Shown here piece after piece: positions 1 through 6,508 of a stretch of DNA of 22,341 nt. A program made the position numbers and the translations under genes. The notes below the pieces were generated by a model. It did not search any database, was not told the DNA's origin, and was given only the letters and a program-made list of their open reading frames with translations. The first letter of the stretch is position 1; every line of letters starts with the position of its first letter. Origin of the DNA: a virus; IMG/VR virus record IMGVR_UViG_3300023257_000136, positions 1 through 22,341 of that record; one strand, written 5' to 3'.

Positions 1-2
1 TA

Positions 3-1184
3 AAGCAGCTTCCTGCCAATTCAGTAGATAGCATAGTAACAGACCCTCCTTATGGCATATCATTTATGGCTAAGAAATGGGATTATGATGTACCCTCTGT
101 AGAGTTGTGGAAAGAAGCATTGAGAGTCTTAAAGCCTGGTGGACATATCCTATGTGCCTGTGGAACAAGAACTCAACATAGAATGTGTGTGAATATAGAA
201 GATGCAGGGTTTGAAATAAGAGATATTGTAGCTTGGATTTATGGTTCAGGTTTCCCAAAATCGCATAATATAGGAAAAAGTGTTGATAAATTACAGGGAA
301 ATGAGAGGGATAATATAAAAGATAGAACTGGTGCTATGAATAATTCAGAAAATTCAGAAGCACAATCTTTTACTAAGGGTAATGTAGGATTTAAAACACA
401 TTTTACTGAAACAAAAGGCTCTTCTCCTTATGAAGGCTGGGGAACAGCTCTTAAACCTGCTATGGAACTATGGACATTAGCACGCAAGCCTCTATCAGAG
501 AAAACAATAGCACAGAATGTCTTAAAGCACGGGACAGGTGGAATAAATATTGATGAGTGTAGGGTTGGCACTACTGGTGCTAGAAATAATGGGAATTCTA
601 ATGGAACAGTTGGTAGTAATTCAATAGGAACTTATGGAAAAGCAATCAAAAAAGACTACAATATGGGCAGATTCCCTGCCAACCTAATCCACGATGGAAG
701 TGATGAGGTAGTAGGGTTGTTTCCTGATACAAAGAGTGGTGGTGGTAAGAAAGGTAATGTTAAAAATGGAACTGGAATGTTTGGAAGTGGTAAAGCATTT
801 GAAACAGAATATGTTAAACCTGATAGTGGCTCTGCATCACGCTTCTTCTATTGTGCCAAAGCATCAAAGAGTGAGAGGAATAAGGGGTTAGAGGGATTTG
901 AGGAGAAAGTAAGAGTAAGACAAGGATTGGCAGGAGAAAAGAAAGACACAGTAAGCACTAATTCACACCCAACAGTTAAACCTATAAAGTTAATGCAATA
1001 CCTATGCCGTTTAATAACACCTAAAGACGGAATAGTTTTAGACCCATTTATGGGAAGTGGCACAACGGGGATAGCTTGTAAATTAGAGGGATTTGATTTC
1101 ATAGGCATAGAAAGAGATAGTGAGTATATGAAGATAGCGGAAGCGAGAATAAAGGCATATAAAAAAGAGGAAACATTATTTTAA
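3..1184 (+). CDS. DNA methyltransferase, beta class (N6-adenine or N4-cytosine), 5' partial
   Basis: Transfers a methyl group from S-adenosylmethionine to an exocyclic amino group in DNA; in a phage this usually protects against host restriction. The frame is open to the window edge. Reading from base 3 gives 21 residues before the first in-window ATG (66), including the catalytic motif IV, DPPYG, at bases 42-56, so the true start lies upstream and probably only a short N-terminus is missing. The SAM-binding motif I (DPFMGSGTTG) lies near the C-terminus, preceded by HPTVKP. The order motif IV, then target recognition region, then motif I defines the beta group. The middle part (GINIDECRV, GRFPANLIHDG) is typical of phage and prophage DNA methylases. 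Adenine versus cytosine specificity cannot be read from the sequence. Ends with TAA 11 bases before the next start. Confidence 0.93.
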   Translation, partial: KQLPANSVDSIVTDPPYGISFMAKKWDYDVPSVELWKEALRVLKPGGHILCACGTRTQHRMCVNIEDAGFEIRDIVAWIYGSGFPKSHNIGKSVDKLQGNERDNIKDRTGAMNNSENSEAQSFTKGNVGFKTHFTETKGSSPYEGWGTALKPAMELWTLARKPLSEKTIAQNVLKHGTGGINIDECRVGTTGARNNGNSNGTVGSNSIGTYGKAIKKDYNMGRFPANLIHDGSDEVVGLFPDTKSGGGKKGNVKNGTGMFGSGKAFETEYVKPDSGSASRFFYCAKASKSERNKGLEGFEEKVRVRQGLAGEKKDTVSTNSHPTVKPIKLMQYLCRLITPKDGIVLDPFMGSGTTGIACKLEGFDFIGIERDSEYMKIAEARIKAYKKEETLF

Positions 1185-1195
1185 AGGAATGAAAT

Positions 1196-1435
1196 ATGAA
1201 TAAGGAAAGAAATTATTTAAAAGAATATTGTAAAGAAAGCTTAAAGATTCCATATAGTAAGTTAACAAAAAAACATAAAAAAGCTATAGAAAAGACAGTT
1301 GAATATTTATATTTTTGTATAGCTAGAAGGTTTAGAGAAGTGTTAGACACTCAACTTTTTCATTATTTTTGTAAAGCATTCAAAATAAAGAAGTTAGATA
1401 AAAAAAAGAAAAAGAAAAATTATAAATCATTATAA
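1196..1435 (+). CDS. Small lysine-rich hypothetical protein
   Basis: A 79-residue protein I do not recognise. It is very basic, with a lysine run near the C-terminus (DKKKKKKN), and probably mostly helical; a middle segment (EYLYFCIARRFREVL) is amphipathic. It follows the methyltransferase after 11 bases, with AAAGGA just upstream as a ribosome-binding site, so it is probably in the same transcript. The basic tail could bind nucleic acid, but nothing in the sequence proves it. Confidence 0.6.
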   Translation: MNKERNYLKEYCKESLKIPYSKLTKKHKKAIEKTVEYLYFCIARRFREVLDTQLFHYFCKAFKIKKLDKKKKKKNYKSL

Positions 1436-1450
1436 CAGAAAGGGAATAAA

Positions 1451-1804
1451 ATGGAAGTAATACTAGCAGTAGAAGATATAAAAGATAATCAGAATGAAAT
1501 AATAACTAAAGAATGTTTAGTGAAATGTTTAGAAGATTTTAAAGAATTAAATGTATTACTTAAATATGATTATAGTAAATTAATAGGTAAAGTAACAAAA
1601 TTAAAGTTAAAGGATAATAAACTAATAGGGGAAATAAAATTAGATGAAGATATCAACTATAGCGATAAGATATTTTGAATTGGATTTGTATCTAATAAAT
1701 CTAAATTAGAGGGTGATGTTTTAATACACAATGAAATTGAGCTAATGTCAGTAGGTATGATTAATAAAGGTGCAGATGTATATAAGGAAGAATACTTAAA
1801 ATGA
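1451..1804 (+). pseudogene. Phage protein interrupted by an in-frame TGA (1676-1678)
   Basis: From ATG 1451 (AAAGGGA upstream) the frame encodes 75 residues and meets TGA at 1676-1678. The same frame then stays open for 41 more codons (starting IGFVSNKSKLEG) and ends at a second TGA, 1802-1804. That second stop overlaps the next ATG as ATGA, the coupling used elsewhere in this window. This suggests the ancestral gene ran 1451-1804 (117 codons) and that 1676 is a nonsense change or a readthrough site. The segment LIGKVTKLKLKDNKLIGEIKL followed by IELMSVGMINKGADVY faintly resembles phage prohead-protease-like or capsid-associated small proteins, but I cannot assign a family. General recoding of TGA is unlikely because TGA ends several other genes here and tryptophan is always TGG. 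If the stop is real, the product is a 75-residue fragment. Confidence 0.6.
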
Positions 1805-1914
1805 AAAATAGAGTATGTAAAACATGCAATAAGAATTTAAAGAAATCAAAGTGTTATAAGCAAGGTAAACATAAGAATAACTGTATGAATTATTCGGTGA
1901 ATAAGAAGGAGTAA
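1801..1914 (+). CDS. Cysteine-rich mini-protein, putative zinc-binding
   Basis: A 37-residue frame starting at ATG 1801, overlapping the preceding TGA as ATGA and ending in TAA 1912-1914, five bases before the next start. It has four cysteines (C6, C9, C18, C28) with a CKTC knuckle, and is highly basic. The spacing could chelate one zinc ion, as in the tiny zinc-ribbon proteins common in phage genomes. Support is the start/stop coupling on both sides and the CxxC motif. No function can be given. Confidence 0.55.
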   Translation: MKNRVCKTCNKNLKKSKCYKQGKHKNNCMNYSVNKKE

Positions 1915-1919
1915 TCAAA

Positions 1920-2144
1920 ATGGAAATTATAGCAACAATAATATTCATATTATTATATAGCATATTAGCTTTACTATATTTTTTAATTCCAATATTTCTT
2001 TATCATTGTATGTGTTGGTGCGTTATTAAGTTTATAGCTCTTATAGCTCTATCAATTTTTAATGTTGATTTAGGACCCCACTTTTGGAGCATTTACATAA
2101 TAGCTATAATTACAAGATTTATTTTCATTAATTATAAAAAATAA
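1920..2144 (+). CDS. Small membrane protein
   Basis: A 74-residue, strongly hydrophobic protein. Residues about 3-30 (IIATIIFILLYSILALLYF) form a long membrane segment. A second hydrophobic region (about 35-48) and a third near the C-terminus (about 57-70) follow, with a short basic tail NYKK. There is no signal-peptidase site or lipobox. The start is supported by AAGGAG at about 1906-1911, inside the end of the preceding mini-gene. The stop codon lies inside a copy of the repeated AATAATATATAATATA motif (2140-2155). Not recognised; a holin-like role is conceivable but there is no lysis context. Confidence 0.6.
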   Translation: MEIIATIIFILLYSILALLYFLIPIFLYHCMCWCVIKFIALIALSIFNVDLGPHFWSIYIIAIITRFIFINYKK

Positions 2145-2155
2145 TATATAATATA
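2140..2155 (+). promoter_or_regulatory. Repeated AATAATATATAATATA motif, copy 1
   Basis: Exact copy of the 16-base motif. It contains TATAAT at 2147-2152, overlaps the stop of the preceding gene, and ends 17 bases before ATG 2173. A candidate -10 type promoter element; the best upstream -35 candidate (TTTTCA, 2122-2127) is weak and the spacer is 19 bases. Confidence 0.55.
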
Positions 2156-2172
2156 GATAAGAGGATAAACAA

Positions 2173-2583
2173 ATGAAACTATCAGACCAATTAGTCAGTT
2201 TAGAATTATCTAAGCAACTTAAAGAATGTGGCTATAAGCAAGAGGGGTTGTGGCTGTGGGTTGAAAATAGTAAAGATGGAACAATTCGATTATGGTTTCA
2301 AGAAGCCGCAGAAATAGAATTTAATTCGTATAAAAACGCTTCATTCTCAAAATGGAAAAAACAAAATACCACTATGTTTGATACTTGTAGAGTTTACTCC
2401 GCCCCAACAGCTACAGAGCTATTGGATAGGTTGCCAGAATATATAAGAGTTAAAAAGTATGGCTCAAGTTTTGTAGTTAAGTGGGATAGAAAAGATTCCA
2501 ATGTCCCAGCAATTGGAGAGGATAAATGTGCCAATGCTCTCGCCGAAATGTATATCTATTTACAGAAAGAAGGCTTAATATGA
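2173..2583 (+). CDS. Hypothetical phage protein
   Basis: A 136-residue soluble protein. It has the look of a widespread but uncharacterised phage family: LELSKQLKECGYKQEGLWLW near the N-terminus, then APTATELLDRLPEYI, and a C-terminal ANALAEMYIYLQKEGLI helix. It is rich in tryptophan, and its codon use is somewhat less AT-biased than its neighbours. It starts 17 bases after motif copy 1 with AGAGGA as ribosome-binding site, and its TGA overlaps the next ATG (ATGA at 2580-2583). No enzymatic motif is visible. Confidence 0.75.
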   Translation: MKLSDQLVSLELSKQLKECGYKQEGLWLWVENSKDGTIRLWFQEAAEIEFNSYKNASFSKWKKQNTTMFDTCRVYSAPTATELLDRLPEYIRVKKYGSSFVVKWDRKDSNVPAIGEDKCANALAEMYIYLQKEGLI

Positions 2584-2771
2584 CACAAGCAATTAAAGTA
2601 AACAATAGAAAAGCACGAAGAAGTATGGTAGGTAAATTTAAAAGATTCAAAAGACATGCTAAGAATACTATAGGAGCATTTAAAGAACATAACTTAGATA
2701 TCATGAGGAAGTATAACCTAGAAAAGAATGCAGAGAATACGGCAAGGCATACTAAAAATGAAAAACAATAA
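2580..2771 (+). CDS. Small basic hypothetical protein
   Basis: A 63-residue protein rich in Arg/Lys (KARRSMVGKFKRFKRHAK), translationally coupled to the upstream gene by an ATGA overlap. I chose ATG 2580 over the earlier in-frame ATG 2526, which would lie 58 bases inside the upstream gene without a ribosome-binding site. Its basic character suggests nucleic-acid binding, but no family is recognised. Confidence 0.55.
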   Translation: MTQAIKVNNRKARRSMVGKFKRFKRHAKNTIGAFKEHNLDIMRKYNLEKNAENTARHTKNEKQ

Positions 2772-3030
2772 AAAGCTTTTTGAAATTTGTATGAATATTT
2801 ATAGAGAATTGTATAAAAAAGCAATACCAAGTGCTAATATAGATGAATTGATAGAAAAAGGAATAACTAAAAAACATAATTGGTTTATGAATTATTATAT
2901 AGATGAAACAAGAATGACAAAAATAATAAATAAACACATCAAAAAATATAAATTAACTAAACTAGAAAATAACTTAATCTACTTTGAAGTTTGGTTGGGA
3001 TGTTCTCCAACAGCAAATAAGGATAAATAA
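2758..3030 (+). CDS. Hypothetical phage protein
   Basis: A 90-residue protein from ATG 2758 (MKNNKKLFEICMN); an in-frame ATG 30 bases upstream has no better signal. It overlaps the end of the preceding gene by 14 bases. Its pattern (HNWFMNYYIDETRMTKIINKHIKKYKLTK, then a helix and a C-terminal WLGCSP) resembles a common uncharacterised phage protein that ends in LGxSP. Predicted helical and soluble. Function unknown. Confidence 0.6.
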   Translation: MKNNKKLFEICMNIYRELYKKAIPSANIDELIEKGITKKHNWFMNYYIDETRMTKIINKHIKKYKLTKLENNLIYFEVWLGCSPTANKDK

Positions 3031-3031
3031 A

Positions 3032-3241
3032 ATGAAAAATAAAGAGTTAAATAGTAATCCACATTATGTAATAGGAATGATATCAGGAATAATAAAATCA
3101 AATGCTATGGGCTTTATTGATGATAAGAAGACTTTAAAAGAAATTAAGAAAGTATTAGAAGAATTTCATCTTGTATTTGATAAAGAAGCTGATAAGATAT
3201 TAAATGGAAAGAATGAATTGTTAACTGAGGAGGAAGAATAA
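3032..3241 (+). CDS. Small hypothetical protein
   Basis: A 69-residue protein starting at ATG 3032 (MKNKELNSNPHYVIG), one base after the preceding stop, with AAGG at about 3019 as ribosome-binding site. The in-frame ATG at 2984 would lie inside the previous gene. It is helical and acidic at the C-terminus (LLTEEEE). Its last codons double as the AGGAGG ribosome-binding site for the next gene. Not recognised. Confidence 0.6.
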   Translation: MKNKELNSNPHYVIGMISGIIKSNAMGFIDDKKTLKEIKKVLEEFHLVFDKEADKILNGKNELLTEEEE

Positions 3242-3242
3242 C

Positions 3243-3638
3243 ATGAGTAGATTACAAAGAATTATGGGGTGGAATCAAATTAAAGAGAATAAGGCAACAA
3301 TTGAGGGCTTAAGAAAGAGAGTAGTGGAATTAGAAAACCCTTCAGAAGTAATTGGAGAGATTTGTTGTGTTGAAAATGAAACTAAGAAATTATGGGTTTC
3401 CATTACTGAAGAAGACATTGCAGATAAAGTTAATGGATATTATAAATTGAAGCTTGCAGGACACTATTATAATGTTATTGGATTAAAGGGTGAGGTAAAC
3501 TGGGGATATCATACTTGTTATCGTTCTATATTTTGGATAAAGAAATCTTGTATTTTATTTCATGATAAAGATATGTATGTAGAAGACCGTAAGAAAATAG
3601 AAAAGCAAGCGGTTAAGAAATTAAATCAAGAAAAATAA
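3243..3638 (+). CDS. Hypothetical protein with N-terminal helix
   Basis: A 131-residue protein one base downstream of the previous stop, with a strong AGGAGG. Residues about 10-30 (QIKENKATIEGLRKRVVELENP) look like a short coiled coil. The rest is mixed, rich in aromatic residues and cysteine (GYYKLKLAGHYYNVIGLKGEVNWGYHTCYRS), and ends in a lysine-rich helix. No catalytic motif or known domain is visible. Confidence 0.65.
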   Translation: MSRLQRIMGWNQIKENKATIEGLRKRVVELENPSEVIGEICCVENETKKLWVSITEEDIADKVNGYYKLKLAGHYYNVIGLKGEVNWGYHTCYRSIFWIKKSCILFHDKDMYVEDRKKIEKQAVKKLNQEK

Positions 3639-3658
3639 AAACAGAAAGGAGAAGCAAA

Positions 3659-3955
3659 ATGGATAACTTAACGATTAATGGAGGCTTAGCACTCCAGAAA
3701 GCATTAAGAGGCAGATTAAATGAATTACTTAGTTTAAGAGATAGCGTAGCAGTATCTGAGTCTACAAGTTACTTTGCAGAACCTAAACACGAAACAATAA
3801 AGGATGTAAAGTATGAAGTGAAGTTTGTTGACAGAAAGATAACACAGTTGCAAAATACCCTATTTAAATTAGACAATGCGATTAAAACAGCTAATGCAAA
3901 AACAACATTAGATATAACAATAGATGTTGATGATTGTCTTGCTCCTTTGGAATAA
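3659..3955 (+). CDS. Hypothetical helical protein, possibly DIP1984-like
   Basis: A 98-residue protein with AAAGGAG upstream. It begins with a helix (LALQKALRGRLNELLSLRDSVAV) and continues with a charged helix (KYEVKFVDRKITQLQNTLFKLDNAIKTANAKT). This two-helix layout with an NxxI-type tail resembles the DIP1984 family of small helical proteins, but only loosely and from memory. Followed by a 200-base stretch without a gene. Confidence 0.6.
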   Translation: MDNLTINGGLALQKALRGRLNELLSLRDSVAVSESTSYFAEPKHETIKDVKYEVKFVDRKITQLQNTLFKLDNAIKTANAKTTLDITIDVDDCLAPLE

Positions 3956-3998
3956 GATAATTATTGACAGTTGGAAGATTAAATAAAAACTATGCTTG

Positions 3999-4083
3999 GT
4001 CTCACAGACCTAATTGGATAGTCTGTTATGAGATTTAAAACTCAAAAGATAATTGTTATTGATTGTAAATAATCTCATTAGAC
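3999..4083 (+). promoter_or_regulatory. Leader with two mutually exclusive hairpins upstream of the 4156 gene
   Basis: In the gene-free stretch 3956-4155, TCTCACAGAC (4000-4009) pairs with GTCTG-TTA-TGAGA (4021-4033): 10 base pairs with a 3-base bulge and an 11-base loop. The same right arm can instead pair with ATCTCATTAGAC (4072-4083): 6 plus 4 base pairs. The two partners are near-copies of each other. A perfect TTGACA lies upstream (3964-3969), but no -10 is properly spaced. The next gene starts at 4156. This could be a cis-regulatory RNA switch; there is no U-run, so it is not an intrinsic terminator. Confidence 0.35.
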
Positions 4084-4155
4084 ACCCAGTTGTAATTGAT
4101 TATGGTTAGTTGTTATATAATTATTTAGTCTTCCTCTATTGTTATTAGGAGAAAA

Positions 4156-4398
4156 ATGAACCACATAGACATAGCAGGCATGATATTACTGTTATTAGGT
4201 ACGTATATGTTGGGTAAACACAATAATAATGGTTGGTTGGCATCAATAGGCGGAGCAATTTGTTTTGCGATTGCTTCTTGGCAAACTGAATTATTAGGAA
4301 TATTTATATTTGAACTAATATATATAGCTATTGCAGTAGTTAATTATATTAGAGGATTAAGCTATTCACCATATGACCAAGTTGGATGGAACGATTAA
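4156..4398 (+). CDS. Small membrane protein, PnuC-like half-size
   Basis: An 80-residue protein with three predicted membrane segments (about 4-19, 27-41 and 46-66). The loop KHNNNGW followed by GGAICFAIASWQTELLGIFIFELIYIAIAVVNYIRG resembles part of the nicotinamide-riboside transporter PnuC and of short phage relatives, in which a GW-x-G pattern precedes helices ending in N-x-x-G. It is far shorter than true PnuC (roughly 220-250 residues), so transport would need oligomers, or the likeness may be only structural. AGGAG precedes the start by six bases. It is preceded by a foldable leader and followed by motif copy 2. Confidence 0.6.
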   Translation: MNHIDIAGMILLLLGTYMLGKHNNNGWLASIGGAICFAIASWQTELLGIFIFELIYIAIAVVNYIRGLSYSPYDQVGWND

Positions 4399-4416
4399 TC
4401 TTTAACTTTCTAGAAT

Positions 4417-4432
4417 AATAATATATAATATA
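4417..4432 (+). promoter_or_regulatory. Repeated AATAATATATAATATA motif, copy 2
   Basis: Exact 16-base copy with TATAAT at 4424-4429, 19 bases after the stop of the membrane-protein gene. Unlike the other copies, the first ATG downstream (4471) opens only a 5-codon frame; the first credible gene starts at 4512. The best -35 candidate (TTTAAC, 4401-4406, 17-base spacer) is poor. Confidence 0.5.
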
Positions 4433-4511
4433 AGTATAGGAACAAAAGACATTAACTAAAGGTTAATTAAATGAGGGATGGTGATTGAAATGAAATATCG
4501 GAGGTATTAAT

Positions 4512-4679
4512 ATGTCAAAGAAATATTGTATCGCTTGTGGAAGTATAATTAAGGAAAAGGATTTAGACCAAACACCTTATGGACCGAAACATATTAGTTG
4601 TTCATTAATTGGTCATGATAACGCTCTAGGTTTAGAGATAAGAAGAAAAGTAATAACAAAACCACTACAGAAAGGATAA
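4512..4679 (+). CDS. Small zinc-knuckle protein
   Basis: A 55-residue frame with a strong ribosome-binding site (GGAGG, 4500-4504). The N-terminus CIACG (C6, C9) followed by C30 and H35 could bind zinc. The YCIACGSIIKEKD opening resembles the start of bacterial zinc ribbons. It ends AAAGGATAA, and that AAAGGA serves as ribosome-binding site for the next frame, supporting a real operon. Function unknown. Confidence 0.65.
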   Translation: MSKKYCIACGSIIKEKDLDQTPYGPKHISCSLIGHDNALGLEIRRKVITKPLQKG

Positions 4680-4681
4680 AA

Positions 4682-4828
4682 ATGGCTGGACGTTATAGAG
4701 TAGATGAAGATGGTTATAATGGTAACTGGGAAGTATTTAACAGTAAAACAGATAATTCTGTTAAAGTTTGTCAGACCAGAAAACAAGCCCGGGATTTAGC
4801 AGCAAAGAAGAACATGAAGTTGAAGTAA
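4682..4828 (+). CDS. Small hypothetical protein
   Basis: A 48-residue protein (MAGRYRVDEDGYNGNWEVF, then RKQARDLAAKKN) starting two bases after the previous stop, with AAAGGA upstream. The layout, a short beta hairpin with NWEVF followed by a basic helix, resembles small phage or plasmid proteins annotated only as hypothetical. It is too short for further assignment. Confidence 0.55.
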   Translation: MAGRYRVDEDGYNGNWEVFNSKTDNSVKVCQTRKQARDLAAKKNMKLK

Positions 4829-4850
4829 AAATTATGCATGCAGGTAAGAG

Positions 4851-4894
4851 GAGGGTGGCATTGCTGCCCTCTGAAACCTTAACCAATTAAGGAG
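4851..4894 (+). promoter_or_regulatory. Two hairpins over the ribosome-binding site of the 4905 gene
   Basis: Bases 4851-4871 form a 9-pair hairpin (GAGGG arm with CCCTC arm, three-base loop, two wobble pairs). Six bases later CCTTAA (4877-4882) pairs with TTAAGG (4887-4892) around the loop CCAA. The second hairpin buries most of the AAGGAG (4889-4894) that precedes ATG 4905. It may control translation of the coiled-coil protein; the upstream hairpin is the most GC-rich spot in the neighbourhood. Confidence 0.4.
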
Positions 4895-4904
4895 AAAGAA
4901 AATC

Positions 4905-5402
4905 ATGTTTGGTTTTTTAAGAAAAAAAGAAGTTGATGTTGATAAAGCAGCAGAACCCACCGTATCTAAATCACAACTATTAAAAACTGTTAATGATTCA
5001 GTAAGCACTATAGTAGATAGAACAATAAGTACCTTAGATGCTGATATTAGAAATGGATTTGCATTGAAGGCAGATATAAGAGCAAAAGAGAGTAAGATTA
5101 AAGCTTTAAAGGATGAGATATCTGAATTGGAACTTCAGAAGACAATGGATGAGCGAGAAATTAAACAGCTTATCAAGATTAAAGAAGAGAATGCAAAGCT
5201 AGAAGCAGATAAGAAAATTTTAGTATTAGAATCAGACTACATTAAAAAAGAAGCAACATTAAGAGAAGAATATGCTAAGAAAGAAGTAGCTAACATTACT
5301 AACTTAGGTAAAGAAATGAAAGAAATCCATGCAGAAATCTTAAAGAGATTACCTAATGTGAATGCAAGAATACGTATTGGTGGGGATGACAAGAAAGAAT
5401 AA
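4905..5402 (+). CDS. Coiled-coil protein
   Basis: A 165-residue protein dominated by heptad-like helices from about residue 55 to 150 (IRAKESKIKALKDEISELELQK through AKLEADKKILVLESDYIKKEATLREEY). The N-terminus MFGFLRKKE is amphipathic and basic and could touch a membrane. No enzymatic motif. It is coupled to the next gene by a one-base overlap (TAATG). It resembles scaffold-like or structural helpers only in composition, so the function is unknown. Confidence 0.65.
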   Translation: MFGFLRKKEVDVDKAAEPTVSKSQLLKTVNDSVSTIVDRTISTLDADIRNGFALKADIRAKESKIKALKDEISELELQKTMDEREIKQLIKIKEENAKLEADKKILVLESDYIKKEATLREEYAKKEVANITNLGKEMKEIHAEILKRLPNVNARIRIGGDDKKE

Positions 5403-6034
5403 TGACTAGTCGCTCAATAAAAGAAACTGCAGAATTCATTGAAGCAAAATTAAAAGAATTCTGTAGTGAGATGGGATTAAAGCTTTCCATTACAGAAGAT
5501 TGTTATACTGATAGGCTTATTCTTCATTTTAAAAGTAGAAATTTTTCAATTGTTCAAATGTTAGATAAGGAAGATATTGAATATCAAGACTCACAGTTTA
5601 TTAATTATTTATTAGATAATACAATTAGAGCCGTGAGAGAAAAATACAAAGAAGCTTTATTAAAAAGAGAAAAAGAAATGCATGAAAAAGATATGAAAGT
5701 TAAATTAGACCACGATGGGTTAGCTATGGTAGATTATAGGCAATGTGCTGCTAATGTTTTATCTTTAGAAGAAGGTTGGAATACAAGTACTAGCAATACT
5801 GATAGTTCAGCAAATGTTAACTTATATAATGGTACCCCTGAAGTAGAACCAGATGAAATTGCTGAGTATGCAGGTGCTCCTCTTAAATATACAATAAAGT
5901 ATGACCCAACATTAAATTCAGGAATGATTGAAGAAGCAATGAATAAATTAACAAAACCCTTAAAAGAATTATCAACAATAGATAAATTAAGAAAAGAAAT
6001 AGACACTTCATTACTACATGCATTGGAGATATAA
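5402..6034 (+). CDS. Hypothetical protein, paired with the coiled-coil gene
   Basis: A 210-residue protein starting inside the previous stop (TAATG). It has a mixed N-terminal domain (about 1-80), a charged helix (EKYKEALLKREKEMHEKDMKVKL, about 80-100), a low-complexity Ser/Thr/Asn stretch (NTSTSNTDSSANVN, about 127-140) and a helical C-terminus. The region PLKYTIKYDPTLNSGMIEEAMNKL is not known to me. The tight coupling suggests it acts together with the 4905 product. Confidence 0.65.
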   Translation: MTSRSIKETAEFIEAKLKEFCSEMGLKLSITEDCYTDRLILHFKSRNFSIVQMLDKEDIEYQDSQFINYLLDNTIRAVREKYKEALLKREKEMHEKDMKVKLDHDGLAMVDYRQCAANVLSLEEGWNTSTSNTDSSANVNLYNGTPEVEPDEIAEYAGAPLKYTIKYDPTLNSGMIEEAMNKLTKPLKELSTIDKLRKEIDTSLLHALEI

Positions 6035-6481
6035 ATGTTTAAAATTTATTTAGCAGGATATATATCAGGAAGCAAGATAAAAGAATGTAGTGATTGGAGA
6101 AATGAAATAACCGCTTGTTATAAATTTAATAAAGAAATTAAGTTTATAAATCCTTTAGCAGGGCATAATATTGAAACTATAAGTAGTAGTGGGCTTACTT
6201 CGGATATACCAAATAAAGGAATTATATATAAAGATTATAGTTCAGTAATTAATTCAGATTTAATATTAGTTAATTTAGATACATTTGGAGAAGATAGACC
6301 TTTAATTGGAACTATAAGCGAGTTAGCTTGGGCATGGGATAGAAATATTCCAGTCTTAGCATTTGGTGGAAAAGAGTATTATAATAAGCATCCATTTTTA
6401 CAGGAGTTTATCACAATACATACTAATACAATTAAAGGTATATTAGATGAAGAATATATTGATTATTTTGTGAATAAATAA
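6035..6481 (+). CDS. Nucleoside 2-deoxyribosyltransferase-like protein
   Basis: A 148-residue protein matching the nucleoside 2-deoxyribosyltransferase family (Rossmann-like, PF05014), which moves deoxyribose between bases or hydrolyses deoxynucleoside phosphates in nucleotide salvage. Visible signatures are KIYLAGYISG at the N-terminus, W21-R22, NPLAG (39-43), D67, SDLILVN (74-80) and GTISELAWAW (92-101), where E96 is the likely catalytic glutamate; then IPVLAFG. The length is typical. It starts directly after the preceding stop (TAAATG) with GGAG upstream. It would act in the cytoplasm on the nucleotide pool, in line with NrdD downstream. The exact substrate cannot be told. Confidence 0.82.
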   Translation: MFKIYLAGYISGSKIKECSDWRNEITACYKFNKEIKFINPLAGHNIETISSSGLTSDIPNKGIIYKDYSSVINSDLILVNLDTFGEDRPLIGTISELAWAWDRNIPVLAFGGKEYYNKHPFLQEFITIHTNTIKGILDEEYIDYFVNK

Positions 6482-6492
6482 TATATAATATA
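6477..6492 (+). promoter_or_regulatory. Repeated AATAATATATAATATA motif, copy 3
   Basis: Exact copy overlapping the stop of the deoxyribosyltransferase-like gene and ending 16 bases before ATG 6509. TATAAT lies at 6484-6489; a TTGATT (6459-6464) upstream has a long 19-base spacer. Confidence 0.55.
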
Positions 6493-6508
6493 ACTAAGAG
6501 GGATAAAA

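Noticed and set aside
3999-4085. tRNA-like segment: CTAATTGGATA between AGAC and GTCT looks like a D-arm, and CACCCA follows a TTAGAC.
   Set aside because: There is no TTCRA T-loop, the anticodon stem cannot form with a 7-base loop, and the acceptor arm has mismatches.
4848-4894. Possible preQ1 riboswitch (AGAGG, CCCTCTGAAA, then a Shine-Dalgarno).
   Set aside because: The loop and A-rich tail needed for the class I pseudoknot are missing; it is described only as hairpins.
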